Below, one piece after another: positions 53,024 to 60,965 of a stretch of DNA of 64,000 nt. The notes beneath the pieces are model-generated. The model was not told where the DNA came from and made no database searches. It saw only the letters and a list, made by a program, of their open reading frames with translations. Made by a program: the position numbers and the translations under genes. Numbering within the stretch: position 1 is the stretch's first letter; each line of letters begins with the position of its first letter. The stretch comes from UBA1309 sp047605645 (lineage in GTDB: Bacteria > Bacteroidota > Bacteroidia > Bacteroidales > Dysgonomonadaceae), in contig JASGFJ010000002.1 of assembly GCA_047605645.1 (NCBI GenBank), forward strand, positions 124,001-188,000, written 5' to 3'.

Positions 53024-53077
53024 ATGACTGTACGATTTTTTACATATTTCTATTTTTACTTTTACTTTAATAGGTGA
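53024..53077 (+). CDS. Phe/Tyr leader peptide of the attenuator
   Basis: A 17-residue reading frame, MTVRFFTYFYFYFYFNR, followed by TGA. Six Phe codons (residues 5, 6, 9, 11, 13, 15) and four Tyr codons (8, 10, 12, 14) make ten of seventeen codons aromatic. It lies directly downstream of the promoter and upstream of a terminator hairpin, ahead of prephenate dehydratase. The stop codon touches the first strand of the antiterminator (53077-53086), so ribosome position can decide which hairpin forms. It is a regulatory peptide and not expected to have a function of its own. Confidence 0.85.
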   Translation: MTVRFFTYFYFYFYFNR

Positions 53078-53159
53078 GAGCAGGATGATTTATGTAAGAA
53101 AAAAGACAAAAAGATATATGAATGAATCCTGCTCTGAATGATGAGCGGGATTTTTTTTT
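53077..53159 (+). promoter_or_regulatory. Attenuator: antiterminator and terminator
   Basis: Strand 1 AGAGCAGGAT (53077-53086) can pair with strand 2 ATCCTGCTCT (53126-53135), all ten bases, to form the antiterminator. Strand 2 as AATCCTGCTC (53125-53134) can instead pair with strand 3 GAGCGGGATT (53143-53152), one G-U pair, followed by nine T (53151-53159), to form the terminator. A ribosome stalled at Phe/Tyr codons leaves strand 1 free and favours readthrough; one that reaches the TGA covers strand 1 and favours termination. Confidence 0.85.
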
Positions 53160-53171
53160 ACTAAAACAAAC

Positions 53172-54035
53172 ATGACGATGGCGAAAAGAAAAGTGGCAAT
53201 TCAAGGGGGGGCAGGTGCTTATCACGGCATTGCTGCGGAAAAATTTTTTCAGGATGACGAAGTAGAGATTATTCCCTGTATTACTTTTCGCGATATATTT
53301 AAAGAAATTAAAAAAGATCCGCAGGTGATCGGTATTATGGCGATTGAAAATACCATTGCCGGAAGTTTATTGCCTAATTACGATTTATTACGTCTGCATA
53401 AATATCCGATTGCCGGTGAGTACAAGTTGCGTATATCTCATTGCCTGGCTGCATTGCCCGGGCAGGATATACATGAAATAAAAGAAGTGATGTCTCATCC
53501 TATCGCTTTGATGCAGTGTGTCGATTTTCTGGATACCTTAGTCGGTGTGAAGATCGTAGAGCATGAAGATACAGCTCTGGCTGCGCGGGATGTGGCAGCT
53601 CAGCAAGTGAAGCAATGCGGAGTGATATGCAGTACCAGAGCAGCGGAAATTTACGGATTGAATATTTTAGCGAGAGGAATTGAGACAAATAAGCACAATT
53701 TTACTCGCTTTCTTATTTTTGGAGAAAAATGGCAAGTGGAAGAAATTCAAAAAGACGATGTACTGAACAAATCATCCATTGTTTTTACTGTGCCTCACTC
53801 CGGAGGGAGCCTTGCAAAAGTGCTTTCCGTACTCTCTTACTATGATATTAACCTGACAAAGATTCAATCGCTTCCTATTATCGGTCGTGAATGGGAATAC
53901 CAGTTTTATCTGGATTTGAAATTTACCAGTCTCGAGCGCTATCATCTTTCACTGGAAGCTATCAGGCCGCTGATTTCAGATTTTAAAATTCTCGGAGAAT
54001 ACACCGATGGTGTTCAAAGTGATATTAACGTATAG
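53172..54035 (+). CDS. pheA: Prephenate dehydratase
   Basis: Converts prephenate to phenylpyruvate, the committed step to phenylalanine. The 287 residues comprise a catalytic domain (1-185) with AIENTIAGSLLPNYDLL and the catalytic Thr-Arg-Phe in NFTRFLIF, then an ACT domain (about 198-280) for feedback by phenylalanine. The ACT landmarks are GSLAKVL (usual GALA) and KIQSLP, where many enzymes have ESRP. Either the first or third codon could be the start. There is no fused chorismate mutase; that activity is supplied by the DAHP synthase fusion three genes on. It is the first gene after the attenuator. Confidence 0.95.
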   Translation: MTMAKRKVAIQGGAGAYHGIAAEKFFQDDEVEIIPCITFRDIFKEIKKDPQVIGIMAIENTIAGSLLPNYDLLRLHKYPIAGEYKLRISHCLAALPGQDIHEIKEVMSHPIALMQCVDFLDTLVGVKIVEHEDTALAARDVAAQQVKQCGVICSTRAAEIYGLNILARGIETNKHNFTRFLIFGEKWQVEEIQKDDVLNKSSIVFTVPHSGGSLAKVLSVLSYYDINLTKIQSLPIIGREWEYQFYLDLKFTSLERYHLSLEAIRPLISDFKILGEYTDGVQSDINV

Positions 54036-54068
54036 CATAGCATATCTTTCGACGCAACAATATATAAG

Positions 54069-55238
54069 ATGATGAAAAAAACAATTGTTCCTGCTGAACG
54101 ACTCAATACAGTCAACGAGTACTACTTTTCGATCAAACTGAAAGAAGTAGCGGAAATGAATGCACAGGGAAAAAATGTCATTAGTCTGGGAATTGGTAGT
54201 CCGGATCTTCCTCCTTCCGATGAAACAGTGGAAGAACTTGCCTGTGCTGCTGCAAAACCAAATGTTCATGGATATCAGCCTCACGTAGGAGTGCCCGAAC
54301 TAAGAAAGGCTTTTGCTGATTTTTATAAGAATATATATAATGTAGATCTCGACCCGACTAAAGAAATCCAGCCACTGATGGGATCGAAAGAAGGAATACT
54401 GCATATTTCACTGGCTTTTCTGAATCCAGGGGATAAAGTCTTGGTCCCGAATCCCGGATATCCGACTTACACGTCTGTCAGTAAAATGGTTGGGGCTGAA
54501 ATTATCTCTTACGATTTGGACGAGAATAATAATTGGCAACCTGATTTTGAAGCCTTGGAGAAATTGGATCTTGACGGTGTGAAACTGATGTGGATTAATT
54601 ATCCGAATATGCCGACGGGTGCTAATGGCTCACTCGAACTCTTTCATAAAATTGTAGATTTCGGACAACGCCACGGTATTGTGATTGTTCACGATAATCC
54701 ATATAGCCTGATTTTGAATGACAATCCGATCAGCATTTTGGAAGTAGAAGGAGCCAAAGATATCTGTATAGAACTGAATTCCATGAGCAAATCGCACAAT
54801 ATGCCGGGTTGGCGCATCGGAATGATGGCTTCGAATCCGCAGTTTGTGCAATGGGTGTTGAAAGTATTGAGTAATATCGAGAGCGGCATGTTTAAAGCAA
54901 TGCAGATGGCTGCCGTGAAAGCCTTGTCTAATTCCAAGGAATGGCATCGCAGAAACAATATCGAGCTGTATGCCAAACGACGCGAATATGCAGAAGCAAT
55001 CATGTCTCAATTAGGGTGTACGTTTGATAAAAATCAGGTTGGAATGTTTCTCTGGGGAAGAATTCCCGAGTCGTGGGCAAGCAGTGAAAAACTAGCGGAC
55101 AAAGTGCTGTACGAGGCACGCGTGTTTCTCACTCCGGGGTTCATATTCGGAAGCAGAGGAGAAAGATATATCCGCATATCGCTTTGCTGTAATGAAGAGA
55201 TGTTGAAAGAAGCATTGGAAAGAATTAAACAGCTATGA
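54069..55238 (+). CDS. Class I/II PLP aminotransferase, probably aromatic
   Basis: A 389-residue pyridoxal-phosphate enzyme of fold type I. The cofactor lysine is K241 in SMSKSHNMPGWRIGM; NYPNMPTGAN and the C-terminal RYIRISLC arginine (substrate carboxylate) are typical of the family. Placed between prephenate dehydratase and the DAHP synthase/mutase, it probably transaminates phenylpyruvate and 4-hydroxyphenylpyruvate to Phe and Tyr; the sequence resembles LL-diaminopimelate-aminotransferase-like enzymes, so a wider range is possible. The GNAT gene overlaps its stop by 4 bases (ATGA), indicating translational coupling. Confidence 0.92.
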   Translation: MMKKTIVPAERLNTVNEYYFSIKLKEVAEMNAQGKNVISLGIGSPDLPPSDETVEELACAAAKPNVHGYQPHVGVPELRKAFADFYKNIYNVDLDPTKEIQPLMGSKEGILHISLAFLNPGDKVLVPNPGYPTYTSVSKMVGAEIISYDLDENNNWQPDFEALEKLDLDGVKLMWINYPNMPTGANGSLELFHKIVDFGQRHGIVIVHDNPYSLILNDNPISILEVEGAKDICIELNSMSKSHNMPGWRIGMMASNPQFVQWVLKVLSNIESGMFKAMQMAAVKALSNSKEWHRRNNIELYAKRREYAEAIMSQLGCTFDKNQVGMFLWGRIPESWASSEKLADKVLYEARVFLTPGFIFGSRGERYIRISLCCNEEMLKEALERIKQL

Positions 55239-55786
55239 AGTTTACACTTTGCCAAACTGTTCTGAAAGATGGGACAACTGTCATTATCAGGGAAGCCTCT
55301 CTCGAAGATGCTCGGGAGATGCGCCGCGTGGCAAAAGAATTTATGGAAGAATCGGAATTTATACCTTGTGACAAAGGTGAATTTCAGTTAAGCCTTCAGG
55401 AGGAAGAGAGTTGGATAAAGGGCTTCACTGATTCTCCCAACAGTTTACTATTAGTGGCAGAAATAGCAGGACACATTGTCGGAAATATTTCCCTAACCGG
55501 GAATGCGCGGAAACAACTACAACATACGGCTGTTGTAGGCATTGGGATGCTCCGAAAGGTAAGGGGAAAAGGAATTGGAAGCTTATTTTTCGAATCGGCG
55601 CTGCAATGGGTAAAAAGCAATCCCATTTTAGAAATCCTTATGCTGGAGGTACATGCGACAAATATTGCCGGCATCCACCTCTATCAAAAATACGGTTTTG
55701 AAAAGGCAGGATTTCTTCCTGAGAATATTAAAATTGATGAGTCGGAATATGTCGATACAATTATAATGAGAAATAAAATCAAATAA
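55235..55786 (+). CDS. GNAT N-acetyltransferase inside the aromatic operon
   Basis: A 183-residue acetyltransferase using acetyl-CoA. The CoA-binding motif A is seen as VVGIGMLRKVRGKGIGSLFF (R-x-x-G-x-G around residues 112-117), and EVHATNIAGIHLYQKYGFEKAGF is the usual C-terminal part. It resembles the RimJ/RimL and phosphinothricin-type group broadly; the acceptor is unknown. The start codon overlaps the aminotransferase stop, and the DAHP synthase gene follows after 13 bases, so it is a full member of the operon. It is not a usual member of this gene set. Confidence 0.88.
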   Translation: MKFTLCQTVLKDGTTVIIREASLEDAREMRRVAKEFMEESEFIPCDKGEFQLSLQEEESWIKGFTDSPNSLLLVAEIAGHIVGNISLTGNARKQLQHTAVVGIGMLRKVRGKGIGSLFFESALQWVKSNPILEILMLEVHATNIAGIHLYQKYGFEKAGFLPENIKIDESEYVDTIIMRNKIK

Positions 55787-55799
55787 CATACGAATAACA

Positions 55800-56861
55800 A
55801 TGAAACTAGAATCAATCCTATTGCCGGGTGTAGAAGCAAAACGCCCGATGTTGATTGCAGGGCCCTGCAGCGCAGAAACAGAAGAACAAGTGATGAAAAC
55901 AGCTCATCAACTTGCCGAAAACGGAGTAAAGATTATGCGTGCCGGCATCTGGAAGCCACGCACCAAACCTGGAGGATTCGAAGGTGTGGGAAGTGAAGGA
56001 CTGGCTTGGTTGAAACGGGTGAAACAAGAAACAGGGATGTATGTTTCAACGGAAGTGGCTACACAAAAACACGTTTATGAAGCTTTGAAATATGGTATCG
56101 ACTTGCTTTGGATTGGTGCCCGTACAACTGCAAACCCTTTTGCTGTGCAGGAAATTGCAGAAGCTTTGCAAGGAGTAGATATTCCTGTATTGGTTAAAAA
56201 TCCGGTGAACCCTGATTTGGAATTGTGGATTGGAGCTTTGGAACGTTTGAGCAATGTCGGTCTGACTAAAATCGGAGCTATTCACCGTGGATTTAGTTCT
56301 TACGACAAGAAAATCTATCGCAACCTGCCTCAATGGCACATTCCTATTGAATTGAAACGTCGTTTCCCGGATCTTCCCGTTATCTGTGATCCGAGTCATA
56401 TCGGAGGAAAACGTGATCTGATTCAACCCTTGTCTCAACAAGCCATGGATTTGGCTTTTGACGGATTGATTATCGAAACTCACTGCAATCCGGATGAAGC
56501 ATGGAGTGATGCCTCCCAGCAGGTAACTCCTGCTCGCTTGAAAGAGATTATGAGTGAATTGATTGTTCGTGAAAAAGGACAAACAACAGAGGATTTGTCT
56601 GCTTTGCGTTCTCAGATTGATGAGATTGACAATCAGCTACTTGAGATTCTTGCAAAACGGATGCGAATCTCAAAAGAAATCGCTACGTTTAAAAAGGAAC
56701 ATGCGATGACTGTTGTGCAAACCGAACGTTACGATGAGATAATGAACAAACGCGTGTCGCAGGCCCAGGCAATGGGTATGTCAATGGATTTCGGGCGTGA
56801 AATCTTTGAAGCGGTTCACGAAGAATCGGTAAGACAACAAATTGAAATTCTGAATAAATAA
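55800..56861 (+). CDS. Bifunctional DAHP synthase / chorismate mutase
   Basis: Catalyses the first step of the shikimate pathway (phosphoenolpyruvate plus erythrose 4-phosphate) and also the chorismate-to-prephenate step. The 353 residues hold a type I-beta DAHP synthase barrel (1-262; LIAGPCSAE, GIWKPRTKPGGFEGVG, PVICDPSHIGGKRD) and an AroQ chorismate mutase helical domain (about 265-350; LRSQIDEIDNQLLEILAKRMRISKEIA cut here to its motif, then ERYDEIMNKR). The fused mutase may give feedback by prephenate. It supplies both PheA and TyrA with substrate. The gene ends at the terminator 56895-56933. Confidence 0.95.
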   Translation: MKLESILLPGVEAKRPMLIAGPCSAETEEQVMKTAHQLAENGVKIMRAGIWKPRTKPGGFEGVGSEGLAWLKRVKQETGMYVSTEVATQKHVYEALKYGIDLLWIGARTTANPFAVQEIAEALQGVDIPVLVKNPVNPDLELWIGALERLSNVGLTKIGAIHRGFSSYDKKIYRNLPQWHIPIELKRRFPDLPVICDPSHIGGKRDLIQPLSQQAMDLAFDGLIIETHCNPDEAWSDASQQVTPARLKEIMSELIVREKGQTTEDLSALRSQIDEIDNQLLEILAKRMRISKEIATFKKEHAMTVVQTERYDEIMNKRVSQAQAMGMSMDFGREIFEAVHEESVRQQIEILNK

Positions 56862-56894
56862 TAAGCTGAAGCGTGCTTATTGTCTGATACAAAA

Positions 56895-56933
56895 ACTACA
56901 TACATCTTCGCGAAGATGTGTGTAGTCTTTTTT
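56895..56933 (+). terminator. Terminator within the aromatic gene set
   Basis: ACTACATACATCTTCG (56895-56910) and CGAAGATGTGTGTAGT (56911-56926) are complementary apart from one G-U pair, followed by CTTTTTT. It lies after the DAHP synthase gene and before tyrA. Confidence 0.85.
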
Positions 56934-56970
56934 CAGTTACCTTTATAATCTTTTGTTTATGAAATTCCTT

Positions 56971-57001
56971 TTGTAGAAAAAAGATTTGAACATTATTTTT
57001 G
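56971..57001 (+). promoter_or_regulatory. tyrA promoter
   Basis: TTG (56971-56973), 20 bases, TATTTTTG (56994-57001). Transcription would begin near 57008, 260 bases before the tyrA ATG. Confidence 0.62.
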
Positions 57002-57081
57002 TTGGAATTTCTCCATTTTCCGCCTCAGGCTTAATAAATTCAATTTTACAGGAATAATAAGTTAACAAGGTTTTGTATTGG

Positions 57082-57264
57082 ATGCTGTGTCTTCTGGTTA
57101 TATCGCTTTTAAAACTGATTGAAGTGGCCTGCATAGCAAGGGGAAAATTGAAATTGTTGTTCTTGATTATTTCTTGTCTCATCGGGAAAAGACTGTTTGA
57201 GAAAAATCGACGAGGAGCATTTGTATCAGAAATAAAAACGTATTGTCCAAAATTGTTAAGTTGA
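57082..57264 (+). CDS. Possible small membrane peptide in the tyrA leader
   Basis: From the ATG at 57082, 60 residues rich in Leu and Ile with two hydrophobic stretches (MLCLLVISLLKLIEVACIA and KLLFLIISCLI) and a basic, hydrophilic tail. The stop codon lies 4 bases before the tyrA ATG, so translation could be coupled. I recognise no family and cannot exclude a chance frame. Confidence 0.3.
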   Translation: MLCLLVISLLKLIEVACIARGKLKLLFLIISCLIGKRLFEKNRRGAFVSEIKTYCPKLLS

Positions 57265-57268
57265 AGAA

Positions 57269-58042
57269 ATGAGAATATTAATCATGGGAGCCGGCAAAAT
57301 GGGCTCTTTTTTCGCTGATGTATTGAGCTTCGACCACGAAGTTGCTATGTTTGAAGTGGAACCCGACAGGCTGAAATTCACCTACAATGTGATTCGGATG
57401 AGCGATCCGGAAGAAATCAAGATCTTTGATCCCGAACTGGTAATTAATGCCGTAACGGTGAAATATACGATTTCTGCTTTCAAAAAACTGCTTCCGTACA
57501 TCAGTGAGTCTTGTATTCTTTCCGATATTGCTTCTGTAAAAACCGGATTGAAAGAATTTTATGAGTCTGTGAAGCAACCTTTTGCATCTTCTCATCCTAT
57601 GTTCGGACCCACTTTTGCAGATTTGCGTAATCTGAGTACACAAGCTGCTATCGTGATTTCAGAGTCAAGCGAAGCCGGAAAGAAATTTTTTCTCGACTTA
57701 TATCACAAGTTGAAGCTTCAGGTGTTTGAATACACTTTTGAAGAACATGATGAGACCATTGCGTACTCTCTGTCTATTCCCTTCGCATCTACATTAGTCT
57801 TTGCATCTGTAATGAAGCATCAGGAAGCACCGGGTACTACGTTCAAACGTCACATGGATATTGCCAAAGGCTTGCTTTCGGAAGATGACTATCTGTTGAC
57901 TGAAATTCTTTTTAATCCGAATACTCCAGATCAGCTTGCACAGATTCGAAAACGTCTGGCTGATTTATTGGAGATTATAGAGAGGAAAGATTCCATAGCA
58001 ATGAAAGATTTTTTGACCGAGGTCAGAAAAAATATCGAATAA
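57269..58042 (+). CDS. tyrA: Prephenate dehydrogenase
   Basis: Oxidatively decarboxylates prephenate to 4-hydroxyphenylpyruvate, the tyrosine branch, using NAD(P)+. The 257 residues have a Rossmann fold starting ILIMGAGKMGSFF (nucleotide loop at 6-12) and a helical C-terminal domain; SDIASVKTGLKEF and SSHPMFGPTF carry the catalytic His region of the family. There is no ACT domain. It follows the Phe/Tyr operon after a terminator, with its own promoter, so it may respond to tyrosine separately or be reached by readthrough. It ends at the terminator 58092-58127. Confidence 0.93.
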   Translation: MRILIMGAGKMGSFFADVLSFDHEVAMFEVEPDRLKFTYNVIRMSDPEEIKIFDPELVINAVTVKYTISAFKKLLPYISESCILSDIASVKTGLKEFYESVKQPFASSHPMFGPTFADLRNLSTQAAIVISESSEAGKKFFLDLYHKLKLQVFEYTFEEHDETIAYSLSIPFASTLVFASVMKHQEAPGTTFKRHMDIAKGLLSEDDYLLTEILFNPNTPDQLAQIRKRLADLLEIIERKDSIAMKDFLTEVRKNIE

Positions 58043-58091
58043 GGGAGAGAACGGAAATTTCATTCTCAGTATGAGAAAACTCGGAAACAAA

Positions 58092-58127
58092 AATATCAGC
58101 CGGAATTGCTTCGGTTGGTATTTTTTT
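58092..58127 (+). terminator. tyrA terminator
   Basis: AATATCAGCCG (58092-58102) pairs with CGGTTGGTATT (58112-58122), two G-U pairs, then a run of T. Confidence 0.8.
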
Positions 58128-58539
58128 GTGTAACAAATATGACTTCTTGGAGAGGATGTATGCTTTTTTAGTAGTGTAATAAATTTATTTTTATGTACCT
58201 GGTCTTGTATATTGCTTATCTTTAATGTAATATTCGTATGTCTGCTCCCAGTTAATTTGAACATTTACTTATTCAAATAATTCATGATTGTCCGATTAAA
58301 GAATGGTTATTCGCTTAGTATGGTTAGTAATGTTTGTTGATTTTAGGTGTTTATATGGCGAAAATCGACGTGTAATGATAAAGGATAAATATCTCCCAAG
58401 TGAAATAGCAGGAGGGGCAATACGGAAACAAAACGGATAGATGTTAAAGGCTTTAGCACATTGTTTGTAAATAAGATTTTTTATATATATTGCAAATATA
58501 CATAATTTATTGATTTGTAAACCCCTTAAATTGAAAAAC
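58128..58539. other. AT-rich gap after tyrA
   Basis: About 410 bases without a gene I can support. A TATATTTG-type -7 match exists on the minus strand near 58492-58499 but no gene follows it leftwards. Confidence 0.5.
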
Positions 58540-58676
58540 ATGAAACGAAAATTAATCTACACAAGCCTTTTTTGTTTGTTGACAAATTGCTTATTTGCTC
58601 AGTTGAAAAATCCGGAATCGTTTCCCTGGAGGCTGGTTTTAATGTTGAAAAAGGGGGCGTTTTTGAAATAAAATAG
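58540..58676 (+). pseudogene. Broken exported protein gene
   Basis: From the ATG at 58540 a signal peptide is clear (MKRKLIYTSLFCL to CLFAQ), but the frame soon ends at 58671 after 43 codons. In the neighbouring frame 58626-58676 reads LEAGFNVEKGGVFEIK before a stop, a phrase typical of the ends of exported Bacteroidota proteins with coathanger-like repeats (AGF-x-V-x-x-G-x-x-FE). The gene thus seems to have lost its middle and carry a shift. A good terminator (58703-58740) still follows it, so transcription units persist here. Confidence 0.5.
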
Positions 58677-58702
58677 AAATTTGTCCTTGTTGGTTTTGTA
58701 GG

Positions 58703-58740
58703 AATCGGCTCGCATCTGTTTGCGAGTCGATTTTATTTTT
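58703..58740 (+). terminator. Terminator after the broken exported gene
   Basis: AATCGGCTCGC (58703-58713) pairs with GCGAGTCGATT (58722-58732), one G-U pair, followed by TTATTTTT. The 250 bases from here to the kup gene contain a 62-codon frame (58752-58940) that I do not trust. Confidence 0.8.
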
Positions 58741-58946
58741 CGGCTTATCGAATGAATTTTCCTGTTAAGAAAAAGAAAGCCACGGCTTTTAAGGCTTCAT
58801 TTATGGAAAAGCATTTGCTCTTTGTCCTTTCAACAGATGAAACTTTTCCCGTAGTCTTTGAGCTCAAATATGGCATAAAATCTTTTATGAATCGGATATT
58901 ACGGATGTTAACCTTTTGCCGGAATCATAATTCCGCCTAAAATGTT

Positions 58947-58975
58947 TTGTTCTCACGAATAAAGATTTACATTTG
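58947..58975 (+). promoter_or_regulatory. kup promoter
   Basis: TTG (58947-58949), 18 bases, TACATTTG (58968-58975), with a leader of about 13 bases. Confidence 0.68.
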
Positions 58976-58994
58976 CCGAAATTTTATATAAAAT

Positions 58995-60965
58995 ATGGAA
59001 CATAATCAGCACAAGATACCTTTTAGTGCGTTGGGAGTCGTAGCAGCCATTGGTATTGTTTTCGGTGATATCGGTACTTCTCCGCTTTATGTGATGAGAG
59101 CGATTCTCAATTCATTGCCTCACCATTATTATTCTAATACGGATTTTATTCTGGGCGCTGTATCCTGTGTTATCTGGACGCTTACCCTTCAAACGACAGT
59201 GAAATATGTGCTTATTACCCTTAGGGCAGATAATAAAGGGGAAGGAGGTATTCTTTCGCTGTTTGCACTTATCCGCAAGAAATACCGGTGGGCATATGTC
59301 ATTGCTGCCATTGGAGCGGCAACCTTGTTGGCCGATGGAGTCATTACTCCTGCCATTACCGTGTTTTCTGCAGTGGAAGGACTAAAGGAAATAGCTCCTG
59401 CTGTGAATGTCGTTCCGATTACGGCGATTATCATATTCGTTTTGTTTCTGGTTCAGCCATTTGGTTCCAGTTCTTTGGGACGTTACTTCGGTCCTATTAT
59501 GATTGTGTGGTTTGTGATGATGGGATTGATGGGAGTTGGACAATTCATTTTTTATCCCGAGGTATTCAAAGCGTTTAATCCTTTTTATGCCATTCATTTT
59601 CTGATAGAAGCTCCGAACACGCTCTTTATTTTGGGCGCCATATTTCTTTGTACTACAGGAGCTGAAGCTCTTTATTCGGATTTAGGGCACACCGGACTTG
59701 AAAACATACGTGTAGCTTGGATTTTTGTTAAAATAATGCTTATTTTTAATTATTTGGGGCAAGCTGCCTGGATCTTACATCATCCCTTCGATATCCAAGC
59801 GGCAACAAATCCATTCTTTGCCATTATGCCAGACTGGTTCCGAATTATCGGCATTGTTATGGCTACTTTAGCTGCCATCATTGCCAGCCAGGCTTTGATT
59901 ACAGGTTCCTTTACCGTGATAAGTGAGGCTATTTTACTGAATATTTGGCCCAGTGTACGGATTAAATACCCGACCAATGTGAAAGGACAAATGTTCATTC
60001 CATCTGTAAATTATCTTTTGATGGTCGTTTGTTTGATCATTGTCTTTATCTTTCAGTCCTCTATGAAACTGGAAGCTGCATACGGACTTGCTATTACCTT
60101 GAGTATGATGATGACGACGTTTTTGTTGTTCTTTTATATGCAGAAAAAGAACCGTCCTTTATGGATCAGTATCCCACTCACCCTATTCTTTACTATTATT
60201 GAATTCAGCTTTTTTATTGCCAATATGCAAAAATTCGCGCATGGAGGTTTTGTTTCGTTAATGATTGCCGGTGCTATTTTTGCGGTCATGTATTCTTGGT
60301 ATAATGGACGTCGCATAAAGAATCACCATACGCGATTCGAACCTATCGATGATGTACTCTCTCTGCTTAAAAAAGTTAGTCAGGATACTACTATACCTAA
60401 ATTTGCCACACATCTTGTCTATATGACGCGTGCAAAGAAACACAATCAGTTGGAGAGTCAAGTTGCATATTCGATGTTCAAGAAACGTCCCAAACGGGCG
60501 GATACTTATTGGTTTGTCAATGTTCTTACGGTAGACGAACCTTATGAATTCCATTATTCTGTGAGGACGTTTATAGACCAGAAGGCCTTTCGCATCGATA
60601 TACGGACAGGATTTAAGGTTGGTATCCACCTTGATAAGTATGTATCTTTGATATTGACCGAAATGGAAAAAAACGGGCAAGTCGATTTAAGTACCCGTTA
60701 CCCGTCTCTAATGTCCCAAGGGTTTAAAGGAGATTATATGTATGTGATTGTCGACCGAAGTTTCCGTAATCTTCAGATGAATCTGTTTCGGCAGATTATT
60801 TTGTCTATTTACGACCAGATTAAAAAGGTGTCTTCTACCGATGTCCAGATGTATGACATTGACCCTTCACACGCGATTGTGGAAACAATACCACTTATCA
60901 TTGCTTCTCATTCACAGGTGGAACTTGAAAACCTAAAACATCAATCAGAGAATCAGTGTATCTAA
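58995..60965 (+). CDS. kup: Kup family potassium transporter
   Basis: A low-affinity K+:H+ symporter in the inner membrane, 656 residues. About twelve helices fill residues 10-445, starting with the family signature GVVFGDIGTSPLYV-type FGDIGTSPLYVMRA (23-36); GEGGILSLFALIRKK and ALYSDLGHTGLENIR are also typical. A hydrophilic C-terminal domain of about 200 residues follows, as in KUP/HAK proteins. It converges with the deacylase gene, overlapping it by 21 bases at the 3' ends. Confidence 0.95.
   Translation: MEHNQHKIPFSALGVVAAIGIVFGDIGTSPLYVMRAILNSLPHHYYSNTDFILGAVSCVIWTLTLQTTVKYVLITLRADNKGEGGILSLFALIRKKYRWAYVIAAIGAATLLADGVITPAITVFSAVEGLKEIAPAVNVVPITAIIIFVLFLVQPFGSSSLGRYFGPIMIVWFVMMGLMGVGQFIFYPEVFKAFNPFYAIHFLIEAPNTLFILGAIFLCTTGAEALYSDLGHTGLENIRVAWIFVKIMLIFNYLGQAAWILHHPFDIQAATNPFFAIMPDWFRIIGIVMATLAAIIASQALITGSFTVISEAILLNIWPSVRIKYPTNVKGQMFIPSVNYLLMVVCLIIVFIFQSSMKLEAAYGLAITLSMMMTTFLLFFYMQKKNRPLWISIPLTLFFTIIEFSFFIANMQKFAHGGFVSLMIAGAIFAVMYSWYNGRRIKNHHTRFEPIDDVLSLLKKVSQDTTIPKFATHLVYMTRAKKHNQLESQVAYSMFKKRPKRADTYWFVNVLTVDEPYEFHYSVRTFIDQKAFRIDIRTGFKVGIHLDKYVSLILTEMEKNGQVDLSTRYPSLMSQGFKGDYMYVIVDRSFRNLQMNLFRQIILSIYDQIKKVSSTDVQMYDIDPSHAIVETIPLIIASHSQVELENLKHQSENQCI

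Noticed and set aside
53024..53159. T-box riboswitch before the aromatic operon
   Set aside because: No T-box bulge or specifier-loop structure; the aromatic-rich peptide and alternative stems explain the terminator better.
58752..58940. 62-codon frame before kup
   Set aside because: No recognisable family, no promoter, and it runs close to the kup promoter; a chance frame is likelier.
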